Shown here piece after piece: positions 8,237 through 16,241 of a stretch of DNA of 64,000 bases. The first letter of the stretch is position 1; each line of letters begins with the position of its first letter. The notes under the pieces were generated by a model. It worked only from the letters and a program-made list of their open reading frames with translations, made no database searches and was not told the origin of the DNA. Position numbers and translations under genes: made by a program. Location: contig NZ_FRCS01000007.1 in the NCBI RefSeq assembly GCF_900143005.1, forward strand, positions 186,001 to 250,000, written 5' to 3'. The DNA is from Cryptosporangium aurantiacum. Lineage in GTDB: Bacteria > Actinomycetota > Actinomycetes > Mycobacteriales > Cryptosporangiaceae.

Positions 8237-9427
8237 TCAGGAATTCGAGCGGTCGTGCATTTGAGTCACGACGTGCTCGGCGATCGCGAGCGCGGACGTC
8301 GCGGCGGGCGACGGCGCGTTGCGGACCGCGGTGACCGGCCCGAGCGTGCTGATCCGGAAGTCGTCGACGAGCGAGCCGTCGCGGTCCACGGCCTGCGCCC
8401 GGACGCCGGCCGGCGCCGGTACCAGGTCGGACGTTCGCAGCGATGGCACGTAGTCGCGGGCGGCCGCGGTGAACGCGCGCTTGGACACCGAGCCGCGCAT
8501 CTCGTGGATCCCGGCCCGCCAGTGCTGGAGCGCCAGCTTTCGGAATCCCGGCCAGCGCAGCGTGCGCCCGAGGTCGCGCAGGTTCACGTTCCGCCGGTGG
8601 TAACCCTCGCGTGCGGTGGCCAGCACCGCGTTCGGGCCGACGTCGACCGTGCCGTCGATCCGTGGGGTGACGTGCACGCCGAGGAACGGGTACGCGGGGT
8701 CGGGCACCGGGTAGACCAGGCCGTTGACGAGGTCGGCGCGTTCCGGCACCAGCCGGTAGTACTCGCCGCGGAACGGGATGATCGCCGGGCCCGGGTCGTC
8801 GCCGGCCAGCTCGGCCACCAGGTCGGACTGCAGACCGGCGCAGATCACCAGCTGGTCCAGCGTCACCTCGGTACCGCCGGCCCGGACCCGGATCCGCCCG
8901 CCGACCGGATCGATCGCGGTGACCGGCGAGGAGAACCGCACCTCGCCACCGGCCGTGCGGACGTCGTCGGCCATCGCTCGGGCGATCGCCACGTAGTCGA
9001 CGATCGCGGTGGTGGGGGAGTGCAGCGCGGCGGCACCGGCGACGTTCGGCTCGATCTCGCGGAGCGCGGCGGCGTCCAGCCAGCGGACGCCGGGCACGCC
9101 GTTGGCGTGCGCCTTCTTCTCGATCTCGGTCAGCCGGCCGATCTCGACGTCGTCGCGCGCGACGACGACCTTGCCGATCTCGGAGTAGCCGAGTGAGTGC
9201 TCCGCGCAGAACTCCTTGAGCAGGTGGACGCCGCGCCGGCAGAGCGTCGCCTTCAGCGAACCGGGGGTGTAGTAGATGCCCGCGTGCACGACGCCGGAGT
9301 TGTGGCCGGACTGGTGCCGGGAGACGTCGGTCTCCTTCTCGAAGACCACGACGTCGGCGCCCTGCTGGGCGATCCGGCGGGCGACCGCGAGGCCGACGAG
9401 GCCCGCGCCGACGATGCCGACCTTCAT
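8237..9427 (-). CDS. lhgO: L-2-hydroxyglutarate oxidase LhgO-like FAD enzyme
   Basis: A DAO-fold flavoprotein of 396 aa with the FAD-binding GAGLVGLAVARR motif at the N-terminus. The sequences HQSGHNSGVVHAGIYYTPGSLKA and FLGVHVTPRIDG are typical of the YgaF/LhgO family, which oxidises L-2-hydroxyglutarate to 2-oxoglutarate with transfer of electrons to quinone. The length matches the family. The start overlaps the aldehyde dehydrogenase stop (ATGA). Whether the real substrate is L-2-hydroxyglutarate or another 2-hydroxyacid is uncertain, because the rest of the operon (ThDP enzyme, amidohydrolase) is not part of the lysine/glutarate route. Confidence 0.87.
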   Translation of the reverse strand: MKVGIVGAGLVGLAVARRIAQQGADVVVFEKETDVSRHQSGHNSGVVHAGIYYTPGSLKATLCRRGVHLLKEFCAEHSLGYSEIGKVVVARDDVEIGRLTEIEKKAHANGVPGVRWLDAAALREIEPNVAGAAALHSPTTAIVDYVAIARAMADDVRTAGGEVRFSSPVTAIDPVGGRIRVRAGGTEVTLDQLVICAGLQSDLVAELAGDDPGPAIIPFRGEYYRLVPERADLVNGLVYPVPDPAYPFLGVHVTPRIDGTVDVGPNAVLATAREGYHRRNVNLRDLGRTLRWPGFRKLALQHWRAGIHEMRGSVSKRAFTAAARDYVPSLRTSDLVPAPAGVRAQAVDRDGSLVDDFRISTLGPVTAVRNAPSPAATSALAIAEHVVTQMHDRSNS

Positions 9428-10872
9428 AGCGAGTACCGCACGGCGACGGTCTTGGTCTTCGTGTAGAAGCGCAGCGCCTCGGCGCCCTGCTCCTTGAACG
9501 GCGAACCGGAGTCGCCGAAACCACCGAACGGCATGTGGACGTCCCAGCCGGACGTCGGCAGGTTCACCGACACCTGGCCGACCTCGACGCGGTCGGCGAA
9601 CTCGTACGCACGCTGCAGGTTCGTGGTGAACACCGCGGCGGCCAGGCCGTAGACCGAGTCGTTGACCGCGTCCACGGCCTCGTCGAACCCCTCGACGACC
9701 CGCACCGCGATCACCGGCCCGAACACCTCGTCGCGCCAGATCGAGTGGCGCGCGTCCACGCCGGTGACGACCGTCGGTTCGACGTAACAGCCGTGCGTGA
9801 AGGCCTCACCGTCCGGGGCGCCACCGCCGACGCGGACCACGGCGCCCTCGCCGCGGGCCCGGTCGATGTGCTCGAGCACCTCGCTGCGATGGCGGGCGCT
9901 GACGACCGGCCCCATCGTGGTGCCCTCGGCGCCGCCCGGACCGAGCGTCACCTGCTGCGCGGCCTCGATCAGCCCGGCGATCAGCGGCTCGGCGACCGTC
10001 CAGTCGACGACGACGCGGCTGGTCGCGGTGCAGCGCTGCCCGGCCTGCCCGAACGAGGCGGCGGCGATCGTGCTGACCGCGGCTGCCAGGTCGGCGTCGG
10101 CGAGCACGGCGGTCGCGTTCTTGCCACCCATCTCGGTCTGTACCCGGACGTTGCGGCCGGCGAGCCGGTGCTGCAGCTGACGGCCGATCGCGGTGCTGCC
10201 GGTGAACGAGACCGCGGCGATCCGCGGGTCGTCCAGTAACGCCGCTTCGATCTCGCGGACCCGGCCGGTCACCACGCCGAGTACGCCCTCGGGCAGTCCG
10301 GCGGTCTCCAGGCTCCGGGCCAGGTGGTAGGCGACCAGCGGCGTCTCCGAGGCCGGCTTGAGAACGACCGCGTTCCCGGCGATGAGCGCGGGCGCGAGCT
10401 TGCGGGCCGGGGTGAGCAGCGGGTCGTTCCACGGCGTGACGAGCGTGACGACGCCGAGCGGCTCGCGGCGGACGCTGGTCTGCGTGCCGGGCCTGCCGTC
10501 GGCGATCAGCTCGCCGTAGGGCTGCCGTGCCCAGCTCGCGTAGTAGTCGAGGAAGTCGGCGGCCTTGGTCACCTCGACAGTCGCCTCGGCGAGCGTCTTG
10601 CCCATCTCGGCGACCAGATCGCCGGCGATCTCGGCGCTGCGGGCCCGGAGGTCGGCAGCGGCGCGCGCCATGATCTCGGCGCGCTGCAGCGGGTTGGTGG
10701 CGCGCCACCGGACGGCACCGAGCTCGGCGGCGTCGTAGCGGGCGGTGACCTCCGCGGCCGTCAGAGCAGGCACGCGCCCGACTACACGGCGGACGTCGGC
10801 GGGGTCGGTCACCTCGATGGACGCGACCCGCTCCGGACTATCCACCGGCTCCTGCGCCGACTGCAGTGGCAT
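9424..10872 (-). CDS. Aldehyde dehydrogenase family protein
   Basis: An NAD(P)+-dependent aldehyde dehydrogenase of 482 aa. The catalytic Cys281 lies in FGQAGQRCTAT, the general base Glu247 in TEMGGKN, and the Rossmann segment FTGST at about 220-225; the TPWNDPLLTPARK and GGFGDSG motifs are also intact. The start is the ATG giving MPLQSAQ, preceded by AGTGAGGGGG; the longer upstream frame includes the terminator hairpin and is rejected. It is the first gene of the five-gene operon. It resembles the semialdehyde dehydrogenase branch, so oxidation of the aldehyde formed by the ThDP enzyme is a reasonable inference. Confidence 0.92.
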   Translation of the reverse strand: MPLQSAQEPVDSPERVASIEVTDPADVRRVVGRVPALTAAEVTARYDAAELGAVRWRATNPLQRAEIMARAAADLRARSAEIAGDLVAEMGKTLAEATVEVTKAADFLDYYASWARQPYGELIADGRPGTQTSVRREPLGVVTLVTPWNDPLLTPARKLAPALIAGNAVVLKPASETPLVAYHLARSLETAGLPEGVLGVVTGRVREIEAALLDDPRIAAVSFTGSTAIGRQLQHRLAGRNVRVQTEMGGKNATAVLADADLAAAVSTIAAASFGQAGQRCTATSRVVVDWTVAEPLIAGLIEAAQQVTLGPGGAEGTTMGPVVSARHRSEVLEHIDRARGEGAVVRVGGGAPDGEAFTHGCYVEPTVVTGVDARHSIWRDEVFGPVIAVRVVEGFDEAVDAVNDSVYGLAAAVFTTNLQRAYEFADRVEVGQVSVNLPTSGWDVHMPFGGFGDSGSPFKEQGAEALRFYTKTKTVAVRYSL

Positions 10873-10987
10873 GAGTCGCGGCCCCCTCACTGAGAAATCA
10901 TTGGAGATCTCGATCTGGTCGAGCGGGCTTAATCGTAAGAGCGCCGCGACGACGCGGAAGACCTCGTTAATGCAAGCTAAGGTGTAC

Positions 10988-11025
10988 CGCCGTGCTGGTC
11001 GGGGAGGCTTTCCGACCGCACGGCG
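10988..11025. terminator. Strong hairpin downstream of the hemerythrin-like gene
   Basis: CGCCGTGC-T-GGTCGG at 10988-11002 pairs with CCGACC-GCACGGCG at 11012-11025, giving 14 bp with one bulged T and a 9-nt loop. It follows the 3' end of the hemerythrin-like gene on the minus strand and precedes the aldehyde dehydrogenase operon, separating the two transcripts. The remaining 115 bp to the dehydrogenase start should hold that operon's promoter; I could not assign convincing -35/-10 boxes there. Confidence 0.65.
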
Positions 11026-11110
11026 CACGACATGATGAGGGCGTGACTCACTATTCGGAATAGCGGAAGATATGTGCGGCGCGCGGGAGTCCGCGCATTT
11101 CGCGCGCCGT

Positions 11111-11674
11111 TCAGCCGCGGGCGGCGCGACTCCAGTCGCTGACCGCGTCGCGCGCCCGGTCGAACAGCGCGAGCGGCGGCCCGGCGACCAGGTTGACGAT
11201 CGCCGACTCTCCCGCCGCCGGGTGCGGACGCGTGGGCGCGACCGCCTCCGCGGCCTTCACCGCACCGGCCATGCGCCGCAGCCGAGCGGGGTCGATCGTC
11301 CGCCGCAGCGCGGGGAACTCCTCCTGCTCCTCGCGCGTGGCGTGCTGCAGCACCGCCCGCTCCAGCGCGGCGAACCGGGTGTCGAAGTCGGCTGCCTCGG
11401 TGCCCAGGTCGTGCAGGTCGGAGAGCACGCGCTTGGCGTCGTGCTCCTCGTGGAGCCTGGCCTTGATCACGGCGTCCCCGGCGGCGTCCCTGGCTGCCGG
11501 GTGGACGACCTGCTCCTCGGCGGCCTCATGGACGGCCAGCAGCCGGACGAGTTGCCGGAACGCGGTCCGCTTGGCGTCGCCGTCGGCGGCCTTGACCTCG
11601 GCGAACAGCGCCTTGATCTGCTTGTGCTGGTCGAGCAGGAGTTCAACGACGTCCTGGTCCTTGGCGCTCACCAT
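11111..11674 (-). CDS. Hemerythrin HHE cation-binding domain protein
   Basis: A four-helix-bundle protein of 187 aa with the hemerythrin ligand pattern: LDQHKQIK in helix 1, VHEAAEEQVVHP in helix 2, LHEEHDAK in helix 3 and LQHATREEQEEFP in helix 4. These supply the His/Glu ligands for a non-haem di-iron centre. The C-terminal 50 residues are Ala/Pro-rich and lie beyond the domain. Such single-domain proteins in actinobacteria have been linked to oxygen, NO or peroxide sensing. It appears monocistronic, with a terminator after it and the NACHT gene ending 35 bp before its start on the same strand. Confidence 0.9.
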   Translation of the reverse strand: MVSAKDQDVVELLLDQHKQIKALFAEVKAADGDAKRTAFRQLVRLLAVHEAAEEQVVHPAARDAAGDAVIKARLHEEHDAKRVLSDLHDLGTEAADFDTRFAALERAVLQHATREEQEEFPALRRTIDPARLRRMAGAVKAAEAVAPTRPHPAAGESAIVNLVAGPPLALFDRARDAVSDWSRAARG

Positions 11675-11709
11675 CGTGGGTCGTCCTCTCGTTCGTCCGG
11701 GATTCGGGC

Positions 11710-14037
11710 TCAGCGCGGGCTACCCCGTCGGGTCGCGGCTATGCGATCGCGGAGCAGGGCGTGCCGGAACTGCCAGACCCCGCCGGCCTGTCGCAGCACT
11801 CCGCGGCGGTGGGCGTCGCGGAGGAAGCTCATCACCCGCCACGGCAACCGGCCTCGGGCGCACCACCAGAGACGCGCCACCTGCAGCTGTCCCCACGCGC
11901 TGCCGATGAGCCCGTACGTGAGCCCGGCCGCGAGACCGAATCCGACGCCGTGGGACACGGCGGAGCCGAGATACGAGCGGAGTGCCTCCGGGAGCTCGGC
12001 GGGCGGCGCGATCGGGTTCCCGGATGCCAGGCCGAACACGAGGCCGGACGTGAGCCCGACCACGAGCACCCGACGGCGGTCGTCCCGCAGTAGCCCGACC
12101 GGGTCGGTCGCCGCCGGGACGTCGGCGTCACCCTCCTGGAAGAACGTCGTGAACTCGCCCACGAACCCGAACACCATGCCGAACGCGAAACCGAACAGCC
12201 CGGCTTCGTAGCCGGCCGCCAGCCAGTCGGCGACCGGCAGACTGTCGGTGAGCCCGGCCCAGAGGACGCCCGCTGCCACGAACGCCACCGTGAACGTGCT
12301 CCCGAACGCGAACCACTCGGCGAGCCGCCGGACGAGCGGGCGGCCGGTGCGGCGCCACCGGATCCGGCGCCGGGACGGCAGCGGTAACGAGCCGAGCCCA
12401 CCGCCGAACACGCCCCCGAGGCCCACGGCCAGCCAGAGCGCGACCCAGAGCAGTAGCGGTACACCGATCATCGGCACCAGCGCGAACGCGAGGCCGAACG
12501 TGAGGCCGAACGCGAGACTGACGGCGAGAGCGCGATGGAGCGGCCGGTCGCGGGAGCGCCGCCGGGACCCGACCGGTTCCGAGCCGAGCCCGACGAACAA
12601 CCCCACGACGGGACCCATCCCGAACCCGGCGGAGAGCCCGGCCGCGAGCCAGGACGGGAAGGCGGACGGCCGTTCGAGCGGAAGGGTGACGAACCACGTC
12701 GGCAGGCCGATCACGAGCCACAGCGCGAGCCCGACCAGCGTCCGGACCGGACGGGAGAGCGACCGGGTGAGCTCCCACCAGGCGAGATCCTGCGTACCGC
12801 GCTCGCTCATGTCGGTTGCGAGCTCACCCAGCCAGCGCTGTGCGTCGTGGCAACGCCAGATGCGCCCGTCCGGCGCGGGCTCGGGCGGGTCGGGGTACGC
12901 CGCGGGGATGAGGCGGTCGAGCAGGTGGGCGTGGACGGCGGCCGCGTCGGGCAGGCCGAGCAGGTCGGTGGAGTCGTGGCCGGCCCGGTCCGGATCGTCG
13001 TGGGTGGTCCGCGCGAGGTCGACCCACAGCGGCTCCGCCAGTGCGGACGCGAGCCGGCCACGGTGCTCCTCCGCGTCGCGAGCCAGGACGTTCGCCCAAC
13101 CTCCCGGGCGCTCGGCGGTCGTGCTGAGCGTGAGGAAGTCGCGGACCGCCTCGTGGGGCAGCGGCGTGAGTTCGAGGACGGCGGTGGCGGGCAGGACCCG
13201 GCCGGTCAGATCGGCGAGCGTGTCGAGGTACTCGCTGGTGCGGCTGGTCAGGACGAGCGGCGCGCCCGGCGTGAACGCGTGGGTGAGCGCCAGCAGCGCG
13301 CGGCAGCGCCGGGGAGCCGGCATCTCGTCCAGGCCGTCGAGGAGCGGCAGTAACCGCTCCAGCGGGAGCGGGCGGCGATGACCGTAGTCGGTGAGGAGCC
13401 GGCCGGTGATCCACTGCTCCAGCGTGCGGGTGTCGGGGTCCCACGTGGACAGCCGCAGCAGGACCGGAACGGGCAGCTCGGCGTCGTCCGCGCGGGTCTC
13501 GAGCAGCGCGAGGGTCAGCCGGAGCAGCAGCGCGGTCTTGCCCGCGCCCGGTTCGCCGAGGATCACCACGCGGCCGCGGAGCCGAGGGTCGGCGACGACC
13601 TCCTGGAGGGAGTCGGGACGGCGGGGATCCACGACGCCGTCCAGCGCCAGCGGCCGGTCGATCCCGTCGGCCCGGATGTTGGCCCAGTGGTCGGCGACCG
13701 GTGGCCCGATCGTGGTCCACGCGGTGGGCAGCGGGTGCGGGTGGAGGAGCCGGCGATGACGCTCCTCCGGCTTCCAGACCGCGCGCACGGTGTCGGCCAG
13801 CGCGTCCAGGGCGGGTGCGTCGGCTCCGGGCGGGTCGGCGGCGGCGGGCCCCCGCACCAGCGACGCCAGAATGCCGCCGATCGCGGTCACCGCCACCGCT
13901 GCGGCCAGCCACGGCCAGCGGATCCGGCCGTCCTCCAGCACTTGGTTCACCGCGACGCCACTGACCACCGTGAACGCGGCGGCGGCACCGGCCCACGCCG
14001 CCGTCCTCCGGGTCACCGCGTCCCACCGTCGCGTCAT
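11710..14037 (-). CDS. Membrane-embedded NACHT-domain NTPase
   Basis: A protein of 775 aa. Two N-terminal transmembrane helices (about 12-33 and 42-62) are followed by a NACHT P-loop NTPase: Walker A GEPGAGKTALLL at about 160-170, an extended Walker B LLPLLDGLDEMP at about 230-240, and the sensor VLTSRTSEY. From about residue 430 the protein is almost entirely hydrophobic, with Gly-rich helices of GLxFGLxxGL type (about eight to ten spans), and ends in a basic cytoplasmic tail. STAND/NACHT NTPases act as signal-triggered switches, and several bacterial ones are antiphage effectors. This membrane form is known in actinobacteria, but its role is unclear. No defence genes are adjacent. Confidence 0.85.
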   Translation of the reverse strand: MTRRWDAVTRRTAAWAGAAAAFTVVSGVAVNQVLEDGRIRWPWLAAAVAVTAIGGILASLVRGPAAADPPGADAPALDALADTVRAVWKPEERHRRLLHPHPLPTAWTTIGPPVADHWANIRADGIDRPLALDGVVDPRRPDSLQEVVADPRLRGRVVILGEPGAGKTALLLRLTLALLETRADDAELPVPVLLRLSTWDPDTRTLEQWITGRLLTDYGHRRPLPLERLLPLLDGLDEMPAPRRCRALLALTHAFTPGAPLVLTSRTSEYLDTLADLTGRVLPATAVLELTPLPHEAVRDFLTLSTTAERPGGWANVLARDAEEHRGRLASALAEPLWVDLARTTHDDPDRAGHDSTDLLGLPDAAAVHAHLLDRLIPAAYPDPPEPAPDGRIWRCHDAQRWLGELATDMSERGTQDLAWWELTRSLSRPVRTLVGLALWLVIGLPTWFVTLPLERPSAFPSWLAAGLSAGFGMGPVVGLFVGLGSEPVGSRRRSRDRPLHRALAVSLAFGLTFGLAFALVPMIGVPLLLWVALWLAVGLGGVFGGGLGSLPLPSRRRIRWRRTGRPLVRRLAEWFAFGSTFTVAFVAAGVLWAGLTDSLPVADWLAAGYEAGLFGFAFGMVFGFVGEFTTFFQEGDADVPAATDPVGLLRDDRRRVLVVGLTSGLVFGLASGNPIAPPAELPEALRSYLGSAVSHGVGFGLAAGLTYGLIGSAWGQLQVARLWWCARGRLPWRVMSFLRDAHRRGVLRQAGGVWQFRHALLRDRIAATRRGSPR

Positions 14038-14057
14038 CGGACCCCCCGACCAGTGCC

Positions 14058-15427
14058 CTACCAGCCGGGCAGGACGAGTGCGGCCCAGACCAGCAGTGGG
14101 CCGACGAGCACGACGACGATGCTGTACGTGAGGATCTGCTTGTAGAACGCGGCCTCCGGAATCGACTCCGGATGGTTGGCGAGGATCAGCGCCCCGTTAG
14201 TGGAGAACGGGCTGACGTCGACGATCGTGGACGCGATCGCGAGCGCGGCGACGAAGAACGCCGCGTCGACGCCGCCGTCGACGACGAGCGGCACGCCGAT
14301 GGGGATGATCACCGGCAGCAGCGCGGTGGACGACGCGAACGCCGACACCACGCCGCCGACGTAACAGAGGACGAGCGCGCCCGTGCGGCCGCGCCGAGCC
14401 CGGCGGCCCAGTTGCCGACGAATTCCGGCGAGCCGGCCTCGGTGAGGATCGTGGCGTACGTGCTGACGCCGGCGACCAGCAGCACGGTCGGCCAGGCGAT
14501 CTGGCGGACCGCGTCGCGGTGGCGGGACGGGGAGAGCATCACCAGCGCGACCGCCGCGGTGATCGCGACGAAGCCGATGTTCTTGTCGAAGACGAGCGCG
14601 ACGACGGCGACCGCGACGAACGCGAGGAGCGTGAGGATCTGCTCGCGGCGTGTGCCCGGCTCGTCGGAAGCGGTGCCACTCGCGGGCGTCTCGCCGGTGC
14701 CGCCCGCTTCCCTCGCGAGACGGCTGCGGGTCCGCCCGGCGGCCGTACTCCGCACGGTCGCGGCCACGTCCGCCGTCACGTCCGTCTCGGCGGCCACGTC
14801 GCCGGTGGCCGTGGAGACCGTGCGGCGGAGCAGTCCGCGGCCGAACAGCGCGAACAGGATCGCCGCCATCACGGTGTTCACGGCCAGGCTGGCCAGGAAC
14901 ACCGTGATCTCGCCGTTGGGGAGGTTCGCCTCCTCCATCACCGAGTTGGTGATCGTCCCGTAAATGCTGATCGGCGAGAAACCCCCGCCCTGCGCACCGT
15001 GAACGACGAACATCCCCATCATCAGCGGGTTGATCCCGTAGCGGCCGGCGAAGCCGAGCGCGATCGGCCCGATGATCGCGCAGGCTGCCGGGCTCGCCGC
15101 GCCGATCGCGGTCAGCACCGCGGTCACCCCGAACATCACCCACGGGATCAGCGCGACCCGGCCACCGACCACCCGGACCGCCGACTGCACGATCAGGTCG
15201 ACCGTGCCGTTGTTCCGCGCGACCGCGAACAGGTAGGTGACGCCGATCAGCGTGAGGATCAGGTCACCGCTGACCCCGGCGAGGATCTCCTTCTCGTCCA
15301 GGCCGAGCGAGTACATGCCGACCAGCCACGCCGCCACGTAGGCGAGCGCGCCCATGTTGATCGGGAGGACGGTCCCGGCGACGAACAGCGCCACCAGGGC
15401 CAGAATGGCCACCCACTCCGATCCCAT
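14058..15427 (-). pseudogene. SLC13/MatC-like dicarboxylate transporter, frameshifted
   Basis: Two overlapping minus-strand frames together make one SLC13 / malonate carrier MatC-like permease. Frame one starts at 15427 (MGSEWVAILAL) and gives the first half, including SPISIYGTITNS. After VGNWAAGLGA it becomes nonsense, while the other frame resumes with GALVLCYVGGVVSAFAS and ends at 14058 with normal final helices. The switch lies at about 14375-14395 in GC-rich DNA and needs a -1 shift, that is, one base missing or extra. A central hydrophilic loop (about residues 215-270) is intact. Either the gene is recently inactivated or this is a sequencing error; the preserved reading of both halves favours a recent or artefactual event. 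Confidence 0.8.
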
Positions 15428-15482
15428 TTCACTCAGGTGGCCGTGGCGCGCGGGTGATAAACCCCGAACCTAGGATGGGCGC

Positions 15483-16241
15483 ATGAGCTCGACGGCCGAG
15501 TACGTGGCCGTGTTCGCCGCGGGGATCGGCTCCGGGATTCTGATCTCGACGGTCGGCTTCGCCTCGCTGCTGAGCTTTCCGGTGCTGCTGGCGGTCGGGC
15601 TTCCGCCGGTCGTCGCGAACGTCTCGAACACGATCGGGTTGACGCCGGCCGGGCTGAGCGGCTCGTTCGGTTACCGGCGGGAGCTGCGGGAACAGCCGGT
15701 CGTCACCGCGGTCGTGCTGGCCACCTGCGCGGGCGGGGCGGTGCTGGGCGTCGTCCTGCTGCTGAGCCTGCCGTCCGGTGTGTTCGCCGCGGTCGTGCCG
15801 TACCTGATCCTCGTCACCTGCCTGCTCGTCGGCCTGCAGCCGATCATCACGCGGGTCCTGCGCCGCGGCCGGGAACCGGCCGCGCGAGTCCGGCTGTCCG
15901 GCCTGACGACGACGTTCTGCACGCTGGTCGGCGTCTACGGCGGGTACTTCGGCGGCGGCTCCGGTGTGATGATGATGGCCGTGCTGGGCTTCGGCGCGGA
16001 CCTCGAGCTGCGGGTGGTCAACGCGCTGAAGACGCTCTCGGTCGCCGCCGGGAACGTCGTGGCGGCCGCGGTGTTCGTGGTCCTCGCCGAGGTGGACTGG
16101 GCCGCGGCGGGCCTGCTCGCGGTCGGCTCGGGGGCGGGCGGTTACGTCGGCGCGCTGATCGGCCGTCGGCTGCCCGCGACGCTGCTGCGGGTGCTGATCG
16201 TGCTCGGCGGGCTGGTCGCCGCGGTCATGATGCTCGTCTGA
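15483..16241 (+). CDS. TauE/SafE family sulfite/anion permease
   Basis: An integral membrane protein of 252 aa with seven to eight hydrophobic segments and the TauE/SafE pattern: a glycine-rich first helix, VVANVSNTIGLTPAGLSGSFGY, and the repeat GGYFGGGSGVMMMAVLG. The family exports sulfite, sulfoacetate or related organic anions. The start is 10 bp after a stop-rich leader and 55 bp from the divergent MatC-like gene, so the two transporters may share a promoter region. The 3' end overlaps the convergent diguanylate cyclase by 17 bp. Confidence 0.88.
   Translation: MSSTAEYVAVFAAGIGSGILISTVGFASLLSFPVLLAVGLPPVVANVSNTIGLTPAGLSGSFGYRRELREQPVVTAVVLATCAGGAVLGVVLLLSLPSGVFAAVVPYLILVTCLLVGLQPIITRVLRRGREPAARVRLSGLTTTFCTLVGVYGGYFGGGSGVMMMAVLGFGADLELRVVNALKTLSVAAGNVVAAAVFVVLAEVDWAAAGLLAVGSGAGGYVGALIGRRLPATLLRVLIVLGGLVAAVMMLV

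Noticed and set aside
14375-14395. Programmed -1 frameshift in the SLC13/MatC-like gene
   Set aside because: No slippery heptamer or stimulating hairpin is evident, and the family has no known programmed frameshifting. Mutation or sequencing error is simpler.
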